Origin: Phycisphaerae bacterium
GTDB lineage: Bacteria; Planctomycetota; Phycisphaerae; Tepidisphaerales; Tepidisphaeraceae
NCBI GenBank assembly: GCA_025936175.1
Contig: JAICTV010000018.1
Coordinates: forward strand, 1-42,064
DNA length: 42,064 nt
Direction: 5' to 3'
The stretch's first letter is position 1; every line of letters starts with the position of its first letter. Made by a program: the position numbers and the translations under genes. The notes below the pieces were generated by a model. The model was not told where the DNA came from. It saw only the letters and a list, made by a program, of their open reading frames with translations, and did no database searches. Below are positions 32,406 to 39,800 of this stretch, piece by piece.

Positions 32406-33036
32406 GCACCGGTATACCGCGGCCTCTTGCGTGCGATTCGTTCATGCACTTCGCGCGCTCGAGGCTGCGTGAGCCAGACCGACCGGACCAACCAACCAAT
32501 TCGTGCGGACGCGAGAGAAACGGCGTGATCGTTCGGAAATGCGACGATCATCCCCGCCGGCGAGCAATGGCGACTTGGCGGTCGCCACTCCCACCGCCGC
32601 GGGCTCCGCCCGCTGCGAAGACGCTATCTTCCACCGCGCAACGCTTATCCCGGTTGCGCCGTCTGACGCGAACAACAATTCGTCAGACCTGCCCGATCCA
32701 TCGAGCTTCCGCCGGGCCCGTCCACATCCTGTGCCCATTCGCGACGCATGTCGGTCGCCCTTAAGACCCGTCCCAAGGTCACTTGCGACCGGCACGCGTG
32801 CCCGGTTGGCCGCTTAAAATACACGCCGGCGCGCGCCCCTGCAATGCGCCGGACGTGCCGATCCGGCAATTTCCGCCAGCGCGAAATTTGACCACAAGCG
32901 CGCAGCGCAAAACCCGGGTCTCTGCCCCCGGGTCCTGCCGCGGAGCGGTGGGCGTTGAGCTTCTCCCCGCCGGCGCAGGCGCATACCGCGGCAAAGCAAC
33001 GCGCCTCACACCCGCGCATGGTATTCTCCCGTCATC
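32406..33036. other. Long intergenic region between divergent mreB and mlaE
   Basis: About 630 nt between two operons read outward, with no gene I can support. It must contain both operon promoters: TATTCT with an upstream TG lies 9 nt before the mlaE start, and a TATACC hexamer lies 5 nt before mreB. A GC-rich hairpin (ACCCGGGTCTC...CCCCGGGT, 32912-32936) lies within. Open frames in this stretch have no ribosome sites or family features. Confidence 0.5.
33019..33027 (+). promoter_or_regulatory. Extended -10 (TGGTATTCT) 9 nt before mlaE
   Basis: TGGTATTCT fits the extended -10 form TGnTATAAT with two mismatches. Its last base lies 9 nt before the GTG start of mlaE at 33037. No Shine-Dalgarno is visible in that gap, so the mlaE transcript is predicted to be leaderless or almost so. 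No -35 is evident. Confidence 0.5.
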
Positions 33037-33855
33037 GTGCTGACGCGCCTCATCACCCGACCCATCACCGCGCTGGGCGCTTATGTCCTGGACACGCTGA
33101 GCTTCACCGGCGGCGTCGGCTATCTCTTTCGCGACACCGCCGTCGCCGCGCCGCGCGCGCTGCTCCATTCCCGCGGCCGCCGACTCGGGTGGTCGAACCT
33201 CTGGGCGCAGATGGTCCGCGTCGGCGTGCGCAGCATCCCGATCGTCTCGCTGGTGATCTTCTGCATCGGCGCGATCCTCTCCTTCCAGATGGCGCCGATC
33301 CTCAAGGAATACGGCGCGCTGGCGCAAATCGCGGACATCATCGGCATCGCAGTCTTCCGCGAGCTCGGCCCGCTGGTCGCCGCGATCGTGCTCACCGGCT
33401 TCGCAGGCGCTTCCATCGCCGCCGAGATCGGAACGATGGTCGTCTCCGAAGAAATCCAAGCGCTCGAAGCCAGCGCGATCGCCCCGGTGCGCTTCCTCGT
33501 CGTCCCGCGCGTGCTCGCGACGACCGTCATGATGGTCTGTCTCGCGGTCGTCGCGGACCTGGTCGGCTCGGCGGGCGGGATGTTCGTCAGCCGCTACTTC
33601 CTCGGCATCGGCTACCTCCAGTACGCCCAGCACACGTTCACCGCGATCAAGCTGCAGGATTTCAACACGGGCCTGATCAAATCCGCCGTCTTCGGCGCGC
33701 TCATCAGCGGCCTGGCTTGTTTTTTAGGATTGAATGTCACCGGCGGCGCGGAAGGCGTGGGCAACGCGACGACGCGAACCGTGGTGCTCACCATCGTCGC
33801 GCTGATCATCGTCGATCTGATGTTTACGTCCGTGTTTTACTACTTGGGTTGGTGA
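33037..33855 (+). CDS. mlaE: MlaE-family ABC transporter permease
   Basis: A 272-residue inner-membrane permease. The family motif FAGASIAAEIGTMVVSEEIQALEASAIAPVRFLVVPRVLA is intact, the N-terminal part has an amphipathic segment, and the rest has about five hydrophobic helices (SIPIVSLVIFCIGAILSFQM, LVAAIVLTGF, VLATTVMMVCLAVVADLVG, TRTVVLTIVALIIVDLMFTSVFYY). MlaE dimers carry phospholipids between the inner membrane and the periplasm with the MlaF ATPase and an MCE protein. Start GTG at 33037; a -10-like box 9 nt before it suggests a leaderless message. Followed after a palindromic element by mlaF and mlaD. Confidence 0.92.
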   Translation: MLTRLITRPITALGAYVLDTLSFTGGVGYLFRDTAVAAPRALLHSRGRRLGWSNLWAQMVRVGVRSIPIVSLVIFCIGAILSFQMAPILKEYGALAQIADIIGIAVFRELGPLVAAIVLTGFAGASIAAEIGTMVVSEEIQALEASAIAPVRFLVVPRVLATTVMMVCLAVVADLVGSAGGMFVSRYFLGIGYLQYAQHTFTAIKLQDFNTGLIKSAVFGALISGLACFLGLNVTGGAEGVGNATTRTVVLTIVALIIVDLMFTSVFYYLGW

Positions 33856-33864
33856 CGACGACCT

Positions 33865-33931
33865 GTAGGGGCGACACTGGTGTCGCCCGCACTCGCGAGG
33901 GAGACGAGGGCGACACGAGTGTCGCCCCTAC
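33865..33931. repeat. Nested palindromic element, family D, between mlaE and mlaF
   Basis: Two 24-nt arms (33865-33888 and 33908-33931) that are inverted copies with one mismatch. Each arm is itself a palindrome (GGGCGACAC, 2 nt, GTGTCGCCC), so the element can fold as two hairpins or one long stem. It ends four nt before the mlaF ATG, leaving no room for a normal ribosome site. A related GTGTCGCCC word occurs in the terminator at 569-604. Confidence 0.88.
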
Positions 33932-33935
33932 GAAG

Positions 33936-34739
33936 ATGCCGGAAATCGCCATCGAGGTTCGCGACGTCACCAAACGGTTTGGCAGCCAGACCGTTTTGAA
34001 CGCCATCCGTCTCGACGTGCAGGAGGGCGAGACGCTCGTGATCCTCGGCGGCTCAGGGTCCGGGAAATCCACGCTGCTGCGCGTGATGATCGGCAACCTC
34101 CGGCCGGAAAGCGGCGACGTGATCGCCTGGGGCAAGAGCATCTGCACGATGAGCGACGAACAACTGGCCGACTATCGCAAATCCATCGGCGTGCTGTTCC
34201 AGAGCGGCGCGCTCTATAACTCGATGTCGGTGGCGGACAACGTCGCGCTGCCGCTGCGCGAGCACACCGATCTGCCGGAAGAAACCATCGACATCATGAT
34301 CAAGATCAAGCTCGAGCTGGTCGGCCTGCGCGAGGCGTCGACGAAGATGCCGGCGGAGCTGTCGGGCGGGATGAAAAAACGCGCCGGGCTCGCCCGCGCG
34401 CTGGCCCTCGATCCGAAGATTCTTTTTTACGACGAGCCGTCGGCGGGGCTCGATCCGGTCACCAGTGCGGAGATCGATGAGCTGATCATCGACCTGAATG
34501 AAAAGCTCGGCGTCACCAGCGTCGTCGTCACGCACGAGATGGAGTCGGCGTACCGCATCGCCGACCGAATGGTGCTGCTCGACCGCGGCCGGTTCGTCGC
34601 CTCCGGCACCCCCGAGCAGATGCGCGACAGCGAAGACCCGCTGGTGAAACAGTTCGTGCACGGACTGACGCACGGCCCGCTGACCGACCGCCGCCGCGGC
34701 GGACAGTATGAAGTCGATCTGCTGGGCGGAGAGGTTTGA
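33936..34739 (+). CDS. mlaF: MlaF-family ABC transporter ATPase
   Basis: A 267-residue cytoplasmic ATPase. Walker A GGSGSGKST at 38-46, Q-loop FQSGALYNSMSVADNVALPL around 88-107, signature LSGGMKKRAG at 142-151, Walker B ILFYDEPSAGLDP at 162-174 and switch His in VVVTHEME. The LSGGMKKR and SGALF-type Q-loop are characteristic of Mla rather than general ABC ATPases. It pairs with MlaE upstream and drives the MCE protein downstream. The ATG at 33936 matches the family start; an open frame from 32955 runs through mlaE in another frame and is not the start. No Shine-Dalgarno is visible because the palindrome ends four nt before it. Confidence 0.95.
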   Translation: MPEIAIEVRDVTKRFGSQTVLNAIRLDVQEGETLVILGGSGSGKSTLLRVMIGNLRPESGDVIAWGKSICTMSDEQLADYRKSIGVLFQSGALYNSMSVADNVALPLREHTDLPEETIDIMIKIKLELVGLREASTKMPAELSGGMKKRAGLARALALDPKILFYDEPSAGLDPVTSAEIDELIIDLNEKLGVTSVVVTHEMESAYRIADRMVLLDRGRFVASGTPEQMRDSEDPLVKQFVHGLTHGPLTDRRRGGQYEVDLLGGEV

Positions 34740-34760
34740 CCGAGCGTCGACGCGAGAGTT

Positions 34761-34830
34761 CGTCATGCTGAGGCAATCCGAAGCATCCGCGTGCCCTGGC
34801 CCGGATGCGTCGGAGCACCTCAGCATGACA
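34761..34830. repeat. Palindromic element, family C, between mlaF and mlaD
   Basis: Arms of 29 nt: CGTCATGCTGAGG...CCGAAGCATCCG (34761-34789) and CGGATGCGTCGG...CTCAGCATGACA (34802-34830), with a GTGCCCTGGC-type centre. Same family as the element at 31176-31245 between mreB and mreC. It ends 23 nt before the mlaD ATG. Confidence 0.85.
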
Positions 34831-34853
34831 CATGAACGAGAGACCTGAGCGCC

Positions 34854-36044
34854 ATGCCCAACCACGAACGCAACGCCTTCAAAGCCGGCCTGTTCATCGT
34901 CATCAGCATCGTGCTGATCATCGCCGTGATCGTTGCCATCAAGGGGGCGGATCAGTTCATCGAGCCGGACCAGATCCGTACCGCGACGTTCACGCTGGCC
35001 GACGACGTCGGCGGGCTCCGCCGCGGGGACGACGTGCGCGTCGGCGGATTGAAAGTCGGCATCATCCGATCGATCAACGTCGAGACGCCCGACGACGGAA
35101 AGACAGACCCGCGCGTCATCGTCACCTTCAACATCCCCAAGCGCATCCCGCTGCGTCAGGGCGCGCGGATCGGCGTGCAGAACACCATCACCGGAACGTC
35201 GTGGCTCAACTTCACCAGCCTCGGCGCGGGCGCCGCGCTGGCGGATGACACGGCGCTCAAGGGCGAAGCCGGCGCTTACACGCAACTGTTCAACAGCATC
35301 GGCGAGCTCGCGCCCGAGGTCCGCAACCTCGCCCACGACATCCGCACCGTCACGCTGCCGAAGGTCAACGACACCGTCGACAACACCAAGGTTGCCACGG
35401 CGTCGCTCCGCGCGCATCTCGAGGACATCATCGCCCGCTACAACCGCCTGACCGATCGACTCAGCGAAGTCTTCGTCAACCTCCGCGACATCCTGGGGGA
35501 TTCCAAGCGCGACATCCGCGGCCTCTTCGCCAACGTCAACGCCGCCAGCGGAACGCTCAAGGAGAAACTTCCCGCCATCCTCGACGACTTCGACGGTCTG
35601 GTGAAGAAGATCAACGTCGAGCTGCAGTCGACGACCGGCGTGCTCGCGGAGGTGAAGACGACGATCGCCAACACGCGCGACGCGACCGGATCGGCGCGCT
35701 CCATCCTCGTCTCCAACCGCGGGAAGATCGACGACATGATCAACTCGCTCAAAACCGCCGGCGACAATCTCAAGTTCGCGACCGCGGAGATCCGCCACAG
35801 CCCCTGGCGGCTGCTCTACAAGCCGCACCCGGGCGAGATGGCGAACCTCAACCTCTACGATGCCACCCGCCAGTTCGCCGAGGGCGCGAACCAGATGTCC
35901 GACGCGGCGACGGCGCTGCGCGATGCGCTGTCGGATCCGAAGGCGGATCAGAAGAAAATCCAATCACTTGTGCAGCGACTGGACGAATCGTTCGGTGAAT
36001 TTCAGAAGGTCGAGAGCGATTTGTGGAAACGCGTGAAGGAATAG
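34854..36044 (+). CDS. mlaD: MCE-domain lipid-transport protein MlaD-like
   Basis: A 396-residue protein with a short cytoplasmic start, one transmembrane helix at about residues 12-29 (GLFIVISIVLIIAVIVAI) and an MCE domain at about 40-130 (TATFTLADDVGGLRRGDDVRVGGLKVGIIRSI...VIVTFNIPKRIPLRQGARIGVQN). The long C-terminal part (about 140-395) is helical and coiled-coil-like, with VNDTVDNTKVATASLRAHLEDIIARYNRLTDRL and repeated segments. This is more like the long helical MCE proteins than E. coli MlaD (about 180 residues). It would form a hexamer in the envelope and pass lipid from the MlaE/MlaF complex. A family C palindrome lies before it; the operon lacks mlaC and mlaB. Confidence 0.88.
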   Translation: MPNHERNAFKAGLFIVISIVLIIAVIVAIKGADQFIEPDQIRTATFTLADDVGGLRRGDDVRVGGLKVGIIRSINVETPDDGKTDPRVIVTFNIPKRIPLRQGARIGVQNTITGTSWLNFTSLGAGAALADDTALKGEAGAYTQLFNSIGELAPEVRNLAHDIRTVTLPKVNDTVDNTKVATASLRAHLEDIIARYNRLTDRLSEVFVNLRDILGDSKRDIRGLFANVNAASGTLKEKLPAILDDFDGLVKKINVELQSTTGVLAEVKTTIANTRDATGSARSILVSNRGKIDDMINSLKTAGDNLKFATAEIRHSPWRLLYKPHPGEMANLNLYDATRQFAEGANQMSDAATALRDALSDPKADQKKIQSLVQRLDESFGEFQKVESDLWKRVKE

Positions 36045-36048
36045 TCCT

Positions 36049-36143
36049 CGTGGCTTGGGCGTCCTCGCCCGAGCATTCGCGGCGTGAGCCGCTGACATGA
36101 AGATCGCTCCGCGAGAACGCTCGGGCCGCAGGCCCAAGCCACG
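36049..36143. repeat. Palindromic intergenic element, family E
   Basis: Inverted repeat filling the gap between two converging genes. The left arm (36049-36074) starts CGTGGCTTGGGCG and the right arm (36119-36143) ends GGCCCAAGCCACG. The arms match except at a few internal positions, and the 44-nt centre has a smaller inner hairpin (GCGGCGTGAGCCGC). No T-run is present. Confidence 0.75.
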
Positions 36144-36716
36144 CTAGTCCGCGACGATCACGTCGATCTTCCGCCGGCCCCACTCGAGTGCTTGCTGGTG
36201 GGTCGGGAAAAAGACGTCGAGCCGGTTGCCCTTGATCGCGCCGCCGCGATCGAGCACTTCGACTTTCTGCTCGGCGGCGTAACCCGGAATGATCAGCTTC
36301 GTGTGGAACGGCAACACCGTCGTGTCGGCGGCGACGAAGCGGCCGCTGTTGTGCGAGACGCGCAGGCCGCTGGCGGTCACGCCGTGCGCGCCCTTGCCGC
36401 AGCATTTGCTGCACGGGCAGTACGCGGTCACTTCCATCCTGATCACGCGCGGCCTGCGCGCGACCGGCGCCGCGGCGGTGGAAAGCGTGACGGCGGCGGG
36501 TTTGGAGAGGTCGAAGAGCAGCTCCGTCGGCGACTGGTCCCGCCGCGGCGAATCACCGCGCGGGACGGGAACTTCCACGCTCGTCGCCAGCAACAGTGAG
36601 CGAGACGCGGCGGCGCTGGCGGGGCGATGATCATCCGCGCGGCCGATGGTGCCGAGCATCAGGCCGACCAACACGCACATCAACGCAATGTAGAAGTGAA
36701 TCGCGCTCCGTCGCAT
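36144..36716 (-). CDS. Secreted 3D-domain (RlpA-like/MltA C-terminal type) cell-wall protein
   Basis: A 190-residue protein. The N-terminal RRSAIHFYIALMCVLVGLMLGTIGRAD is a signal peptide or anchor. The C-terminal 95 residues are a 3D domain, named for three conserved Asp residues: MEVTAYCPCSKCCGKGAHGVTASGL..., RFVAADTTVLPFHTKLIIPGYAAEQKVEVLDRGGAIKGNRLDVFF. Such domains occur in peptidoglycan lytic transglycosylases (MltA, YocH-type). The Cys-rich YCPCSKCCG is typical of stand-alone forms. The ATG at 36716 is preferred over GTG at 36725. It converges on mlaD with a palindromic element between. Confidence 0.85.
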   Translation of the reverse strand: MRRSAIHFYIALMCVLVGLMLGTIGRADDHRPASAAASRSLLLATSVEVPVPRGDSPRRDQSPTELLFDLSKPAAVTLSTAAAPVARRPRVIRMEVTAYCPCSKCCGKGAHGVTASGLRVSHNSGRFVAADTTVLPFHTKLIIPGYAAEQKVEVLDRGGAIKGNRLDVFFPTHQQALEWGRRKIDVIVAD

Positions 36717-37029
36717 GGCAGGCACCGCGGGAAAAATTTGTTGAAGCTCAACGGCGTCCGTTGCCGATGATCAGTTCGTCCGCCTCTGTATCATTTTAAA
36801 TCCCTAACAGTCAACGGCGATTGCGCGCGCGGCCCCGCGCAGCCCGCGCCGCGCGCGATTCGTTTCGCGCCGATCAAACCTGCAAAATCTGCCCGCCCAA
36901 AAAAAATCAGCCGGTGAACCTACCGCGGTTCACCGGCTGCGCTTTCCAACGAGATGTCAATGTCGCGCTTTTCTCCATCGAGCCGCCGAGAAGAGTGTGT
37001 GCTCTCGACGGCCCGCGCTCACAAGCGTC
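36717..37029. other. Intergenic region upstream of the 3D gene
   Basis: About 310 nt without a gene. It carries the minus-strand terminator at 36899-36939 for the neighbouring cobalamin-binding-like gene. An A/T-rich stretch (TATCATTTTAAATCCC around 36790) is a reasonable place for the promoter of the 3D gene. Its last 90 nt form the 3' UTR of the cobalamin-binding-like gene. Confidence 0.5.
36899..36939 (-). terminator. Rho-independent terminator of the cobalamin-binding-like gene
   Basis: On the minus strand a perfect 13-bp stem (CAGCCGGTGAACC with GGTTCACCGGCTG, 6-nt loop) is followed by a run of T (ATTTTTTTT). It lies about 90 nt after the stop of the gene at 37030-37815. Confidence 0.88.
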
Positions 37030-37815
37030 CTATAACATCGTCGTTGACGAACTGCTGTCCGCGTTCACGTTGTTCTGGCCGTTCGACGCCGGCGCGATGC
37101 GCTGGCTCGGACGTCGCACGCGGCGCGAGCGGCCGACCGTCTGCTGCTCGTTGGTCGCCTTGCGATCCGGGTTATCACGCGCGACCGTCATCGCGGTTGC
37201 GGCGTCGGGGGCATAAAGATCCGCGCCGATTTCTTCCGCTAATCCCTCGGCGCGTTTGTAAATTCCGCCGCAGCACATGATCTGCATCTGAGGACAGGAG
37301 TTCACCTCGCGGAGGTAATCGATGAGCTTGCGCACGCCCGGCACGGCGCTGGGCAGCGTGCCGAACATGACGAGAAGATCAGGGCGCTCGCGGCCGATGA
37401 GGTTGAGGACCTCGTCCTCCGGCACGCCGCCGCCGGCGAATTTCACCGTCCAGCCGTCCGACTCGAACATCTCCGAGCAGATCTGTCCGCCCAGTTCTTC
37501 CGGCTCGTCGTCGCCGCAGAAGATCAGGACTTTCTTTCCGTTGCTCTCACCCTTCGACAGCGACGCGCAAAGCTGGTCGGAGATGCTGCGATTCAACCTG
37601 GTGCCCAAGTTCAGGTTGCTGACGCTGATCCGGTCGTCGCGGAACAGCTCCTGCATCAGTTCCATCGTCGGCCAGACGAGTTCCGCCAGCAGCTCGCGGG
37701 CGGTGTGGTTATGTTGAGCGACGGCGGTGTCGATGACCTTGCGGGCAGCGGTGCGATCGCCCGCCAGCAGGGTTTGCAGATACGCTTGCGAGATGTTGGA
37801 ATTGACGCGGCCCAT
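37030..37815 (-). CDS. Cobalamin-binding-domain-like (B12-binding) protein
   Basis: A 261-residue cytoplasmic protein without DNA-binding domain. Residues 8-85 form a helical cap (LLAGDRTAARKVIDTAVA...ELVWPTMELMQELFRDDRISVSNLNLGTRLNRSISD). Residues 94-210 form a Rossmann-like B12-binding domain (KKVLIFCGDDEPEELGGQICSEMFESDGWTVKFAGGGVPEDEVLNLIGRERPDLLVMF, ending GADLYAPDAATAM). The classical D-x-H-x-x-G motif that gives the lower axial His is replaced by acidic sequence (GDDEPEELGG), so B12 may be bound differently or not at all. The last 45 residues are low complexity and basic, then Ser/Thr. Single-gene transcript. Confidence 0.75.
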   Translation of the reverse strand: MGRVNSNISQAYLQTLLAGDRTAARKVIDTAVAQHNHTARELLAELVWPTMELMQELFRDDRISVSNLNLGTRLNRSISDQLCASLSKGESNGKKVLIFCGDDEPEELGGQICSEMFESDGWTVKFAGGGVPEDEVLNLIGRERPDLLVMFGTLPSAVPGVRKLIDYLREVNSCPQMQIMCCGGIYKRAEGLAEEIGADLYAPDAATAMTVARDNPDRKATNEQQTVGRSRRVRRPSQRIAPASNGQNNVNADSSSSTTML

Positions 37816-38025
37816 TCGTTCGGTACTCCGTGGCGATGAGGCGCCGGCGACTCCTGCCGATACCCAAAGCCTGTTAAAGTGCGGAAGCGTCCATGCCGCC
37901 TTAGTAACCGCCGCGTGTTAATATGGGTAACATGCGACAATAGAGGTATCGGAGGGCCCGGCAAAGTTTCTTTATCTATTTTAACAGCCTCGGCTACACG
38001 ACATCGGCAGTTATTGCGCATCTTC

Positions 38026-38053
38026 TTGAACCAGCTTCACTTACGGATACACT
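38026..38053 (+). promoter_or_regulatory. Promoter of proB (TTGAAC-N16-TACACT), near-leaderless
   Basis: TTGAAC (38026-38031) and TACACT (38048-38053) are spaced 16 nt apart. The -10 hexamer ends 10 nt before the proB ATG at 38064, so transcription would start within a few bases of the start codon. Same hexamer and same spacing as at mqnC. Confidence 0.6.
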
Positions 38054-38063
38054 CACAACGCCA

Positions 38064-39218
38064 ATGGGGCAGTCGAGAAGCCAGTTTCTCTCCCACGTCC
38101 GCACCGCAGTCATCAAGCTGGGTACCCAGCTATTGACCGACAAGAGCGGGCGGCCGGACGTGGAGTTCGTCGCCTCGATCGCCCGGCAGGTCGCCGCGCT
38201 GCGCGAAAAAGGGATCGCCGTCACGATCGTCTCCTCCGGCGCGATCGGCGCGGGCGTGGCGGAGCTGAGTCTTCCGAAGCGGCCAACCGATCTGGCGCGG
38301 CTCCAGGCGGTGGCGGCGGTGGGGCAGCGGCGGCTGATGGACGGCTGGGCGGACGCGTTCTCGCCCTTCGGCATCCACGTCGCGCAGGTCCTGCTCACGC
38401 GCGAAGACATCGACAACCGCACGCGCTTCCTCAACGTCCGCAACACGATTCATGCCGCCCAATCGTTCGGCGCGGTCCCGATCATCAACGAGAACGACAC
38501 GATCTCGACGTCGGAGCTGGTGAAGATCACCTTCGGCGACAACGACATCCTCGCCGCGCTCGTCGCCGCGGCGCTGCGCGCGGATCTGCTGGTGCTGCTG
38601 ACGGTTGTGGACGGATTGCTCGATGCACAAGGTAAATCCGTGCGTCTGGTGGAGAACCTCGAGCAGGCGCGCGCTCTCGTGCGCGTGGAAAAAACCGCCG
38701 CCGGCAAGGGCGGGATGAACTCCAAGCTCGAAGCCGCGCGGATGGTGACCGACGCCGGCGAAGTAATGGTCGTCGCCAACGGCCGGGATGCGAACGTGCT
38801 CGATCGCATCATCCGCGGCGAAGAAGCGGGGACGCTGTTCGTCCCGTCGCCGAAGAAACGCTCGAGTCGCAGCCGCTGGATCAACGCGGTGCGGCCGGCC
38901 GGATCGATCGTCGTAGACGCCGGCGCGGTCAATGCGCTGGTCGAGAAGAACCGCAGTCTGCTTCCCGCCGGCATCATGCGGGTCGAAGGCACGTTCGCGC
39001 CGGGCGATATCGTCGCCATCATCGCGCCCGACGGCCGAACGACGGTCGCGCGGGGCCTGAGCAATTACGCCGCCGCCGACGTCGATACGATCAAAGGCAA
39101 GAAAACCGCCGAGGTGAAAGAGCTGCTCGGCGAAGCCGCTTACGACGAAGTGGTGCACCGCGACAACCTCGTCGTCTGCGTCCGCGACGCCGTAACCCCC
39201 GCCGCCGACGCGGTTTAG
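38064..39218 (+). CDS. proB: Glutamate 5-kinase
   Basis: A 384-residue enzyme catalysing the first step of proline synthesis (glutamate to glutamyl 5-phosphate). The amino acid kinase domain has AVIKLGTQLLT at the start, VTIVSSGAIGAGVAEL, QRRLMDGWADAF, the motif IINENDTISTSELVKITFGDNDILAALVA, and GKGGMNSKLEAARMVTDAGEVMVVANG. The C-terminal PUA domain (SIVVDAGAVNALVEKNRSLLPAGIMRVEG...GDIVAIIAPDG...ARGLSNYAAADV) is as in E. coli ProB. Complete and of usual length. No proA or proC is adjacent. The start is supported by a promoter just upstream. Confidence 0.97.
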   Translation: MGQSRSQFLSHVRTAVIKLGTQLLTDKSGRPDVEFVASIARQVAALREKGIAVTIVSSGAIGAGVAELSLPKRPTDLARLQAVAAVGQRRLMDGWADAFSPFGIHVAQVLLTREDIDNRTRFLNVRNTIHAAQSFGAVPIINENDTISTSELVKITFGDNDILAALVAAALRADLLVLLTVVDGLLDAQGKSVRLVENLEQARALVRVEKTAAGKGGMNSKLEAARMVTDAGEVMVVANGRDANVLDRIIRGEEAGTLFVPSPKKRSSRSRWINAVRPAGSIVVDAGAVNALVEKNRSLLPAGIMRVEGTFAPGDIVAIIAPDGRTTVARGLSNYAAADVDTIKGKKTAEVKELLGEAAYDEVVHRDNLVVCVRDAVTPAADAV

Positions 39219-39299
39219 TAAAACTCGCGCAATCGGCGCTAACCGCGGGCGGCCGTGGCTGTCTAAAATGATGTAAGTCTAGCGCAGAGGAGTGCGCCC

Positions 39300-39773
39300 A
39301 TGAAACATGCCCTCATCGGTTTCGTCGCGCTGGCGATCTTCGCCGCCGTTCCGTCCGCAGCCTCCGCACAACATCGCGGGACGAGCTACCACTATGGTGG
39401 CTCGTATCACGGCGGCGGCGGAGGATGGCACGGCGGCGACTGGCACGGCCACGATCACCACGACGGTCACAGCCACAGCTTCTTCGGCCTGTCGTTCGGA
39501 TTCGGCGGCAGCAACTGGATCGGAAGCGTCGGCTACGGGTCCGGGCCGTACTCCTTCGGCTACCGCGGCGGCTATTGTGGCCCGACGTATTATGCGCCGC
39601 CGGTCGTGTACGCTCCCCCGCCGGTCGTCTACTCCGCGCCGACCGTCATCTACGCCGCGCCCCCGGTCGTTTATTCCGCGCCCCCGGTCTATTACTCGAC
39701 GCCCGCCGCAACCGACACCTACAGCGCGCCGAGCAGGTACTACTACGGCGGAGCCGTGGCGGTCGCGCGCTAA
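39300..39773 (+). CDS. Secreted Gly/His- and Tyr/Pro-rich repeat protein
   Basis: A 157-residue protein with a clean signal peptide (MKHALIGFVALAIFAAVPSAASAQ, cleavage after SAQ). The next part is Gly/His-rich (GGGGGWHGGDWHGHDHHDGHSHS), which could bind metal. The C-terminal half has imperfect repeats of APPVVY/SAPPVVY/YAAPP, rich in Tyr and Pro. A strong ribosome site (GAGGAG) lies about 9 nt before the ATG, and the perfect bidirectional terminator follows. Function unknown; the composition fits a surface or matrix structural protein. Confidence 0.8.
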   Translation: MKHALIGFVALAIFAAVPSAASAQHRGTSYHYGGSYHGGGGGWHGGDWHGHDHHDGHSHSFFGLSFGFGGSNWIGSVGYGSGPYSFGYRGGYCGPTYYAPPVVYAPPPVVYSAPTVIYAAPPVVYSAPPVYYSTPAATDTYSAPSRYYYGGAVAVAR

Positions 39774-39800
39774 GCGCCTGCCGTCGACTCTTCAACCTGG

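Noticed and set aside
32912-32936. GC-rich hairpin in the mreB-mlaE gap as a terminator
   Set aside because: Only a short T stretch on the minus strand and no upstream gene on that strand to terminate.
32955-33935. Extended start of mlaF upstream through mlaE
   Set aside because: The frame is open but lies out of frame over mlaE; family start and motifs place the ATG at 33936.
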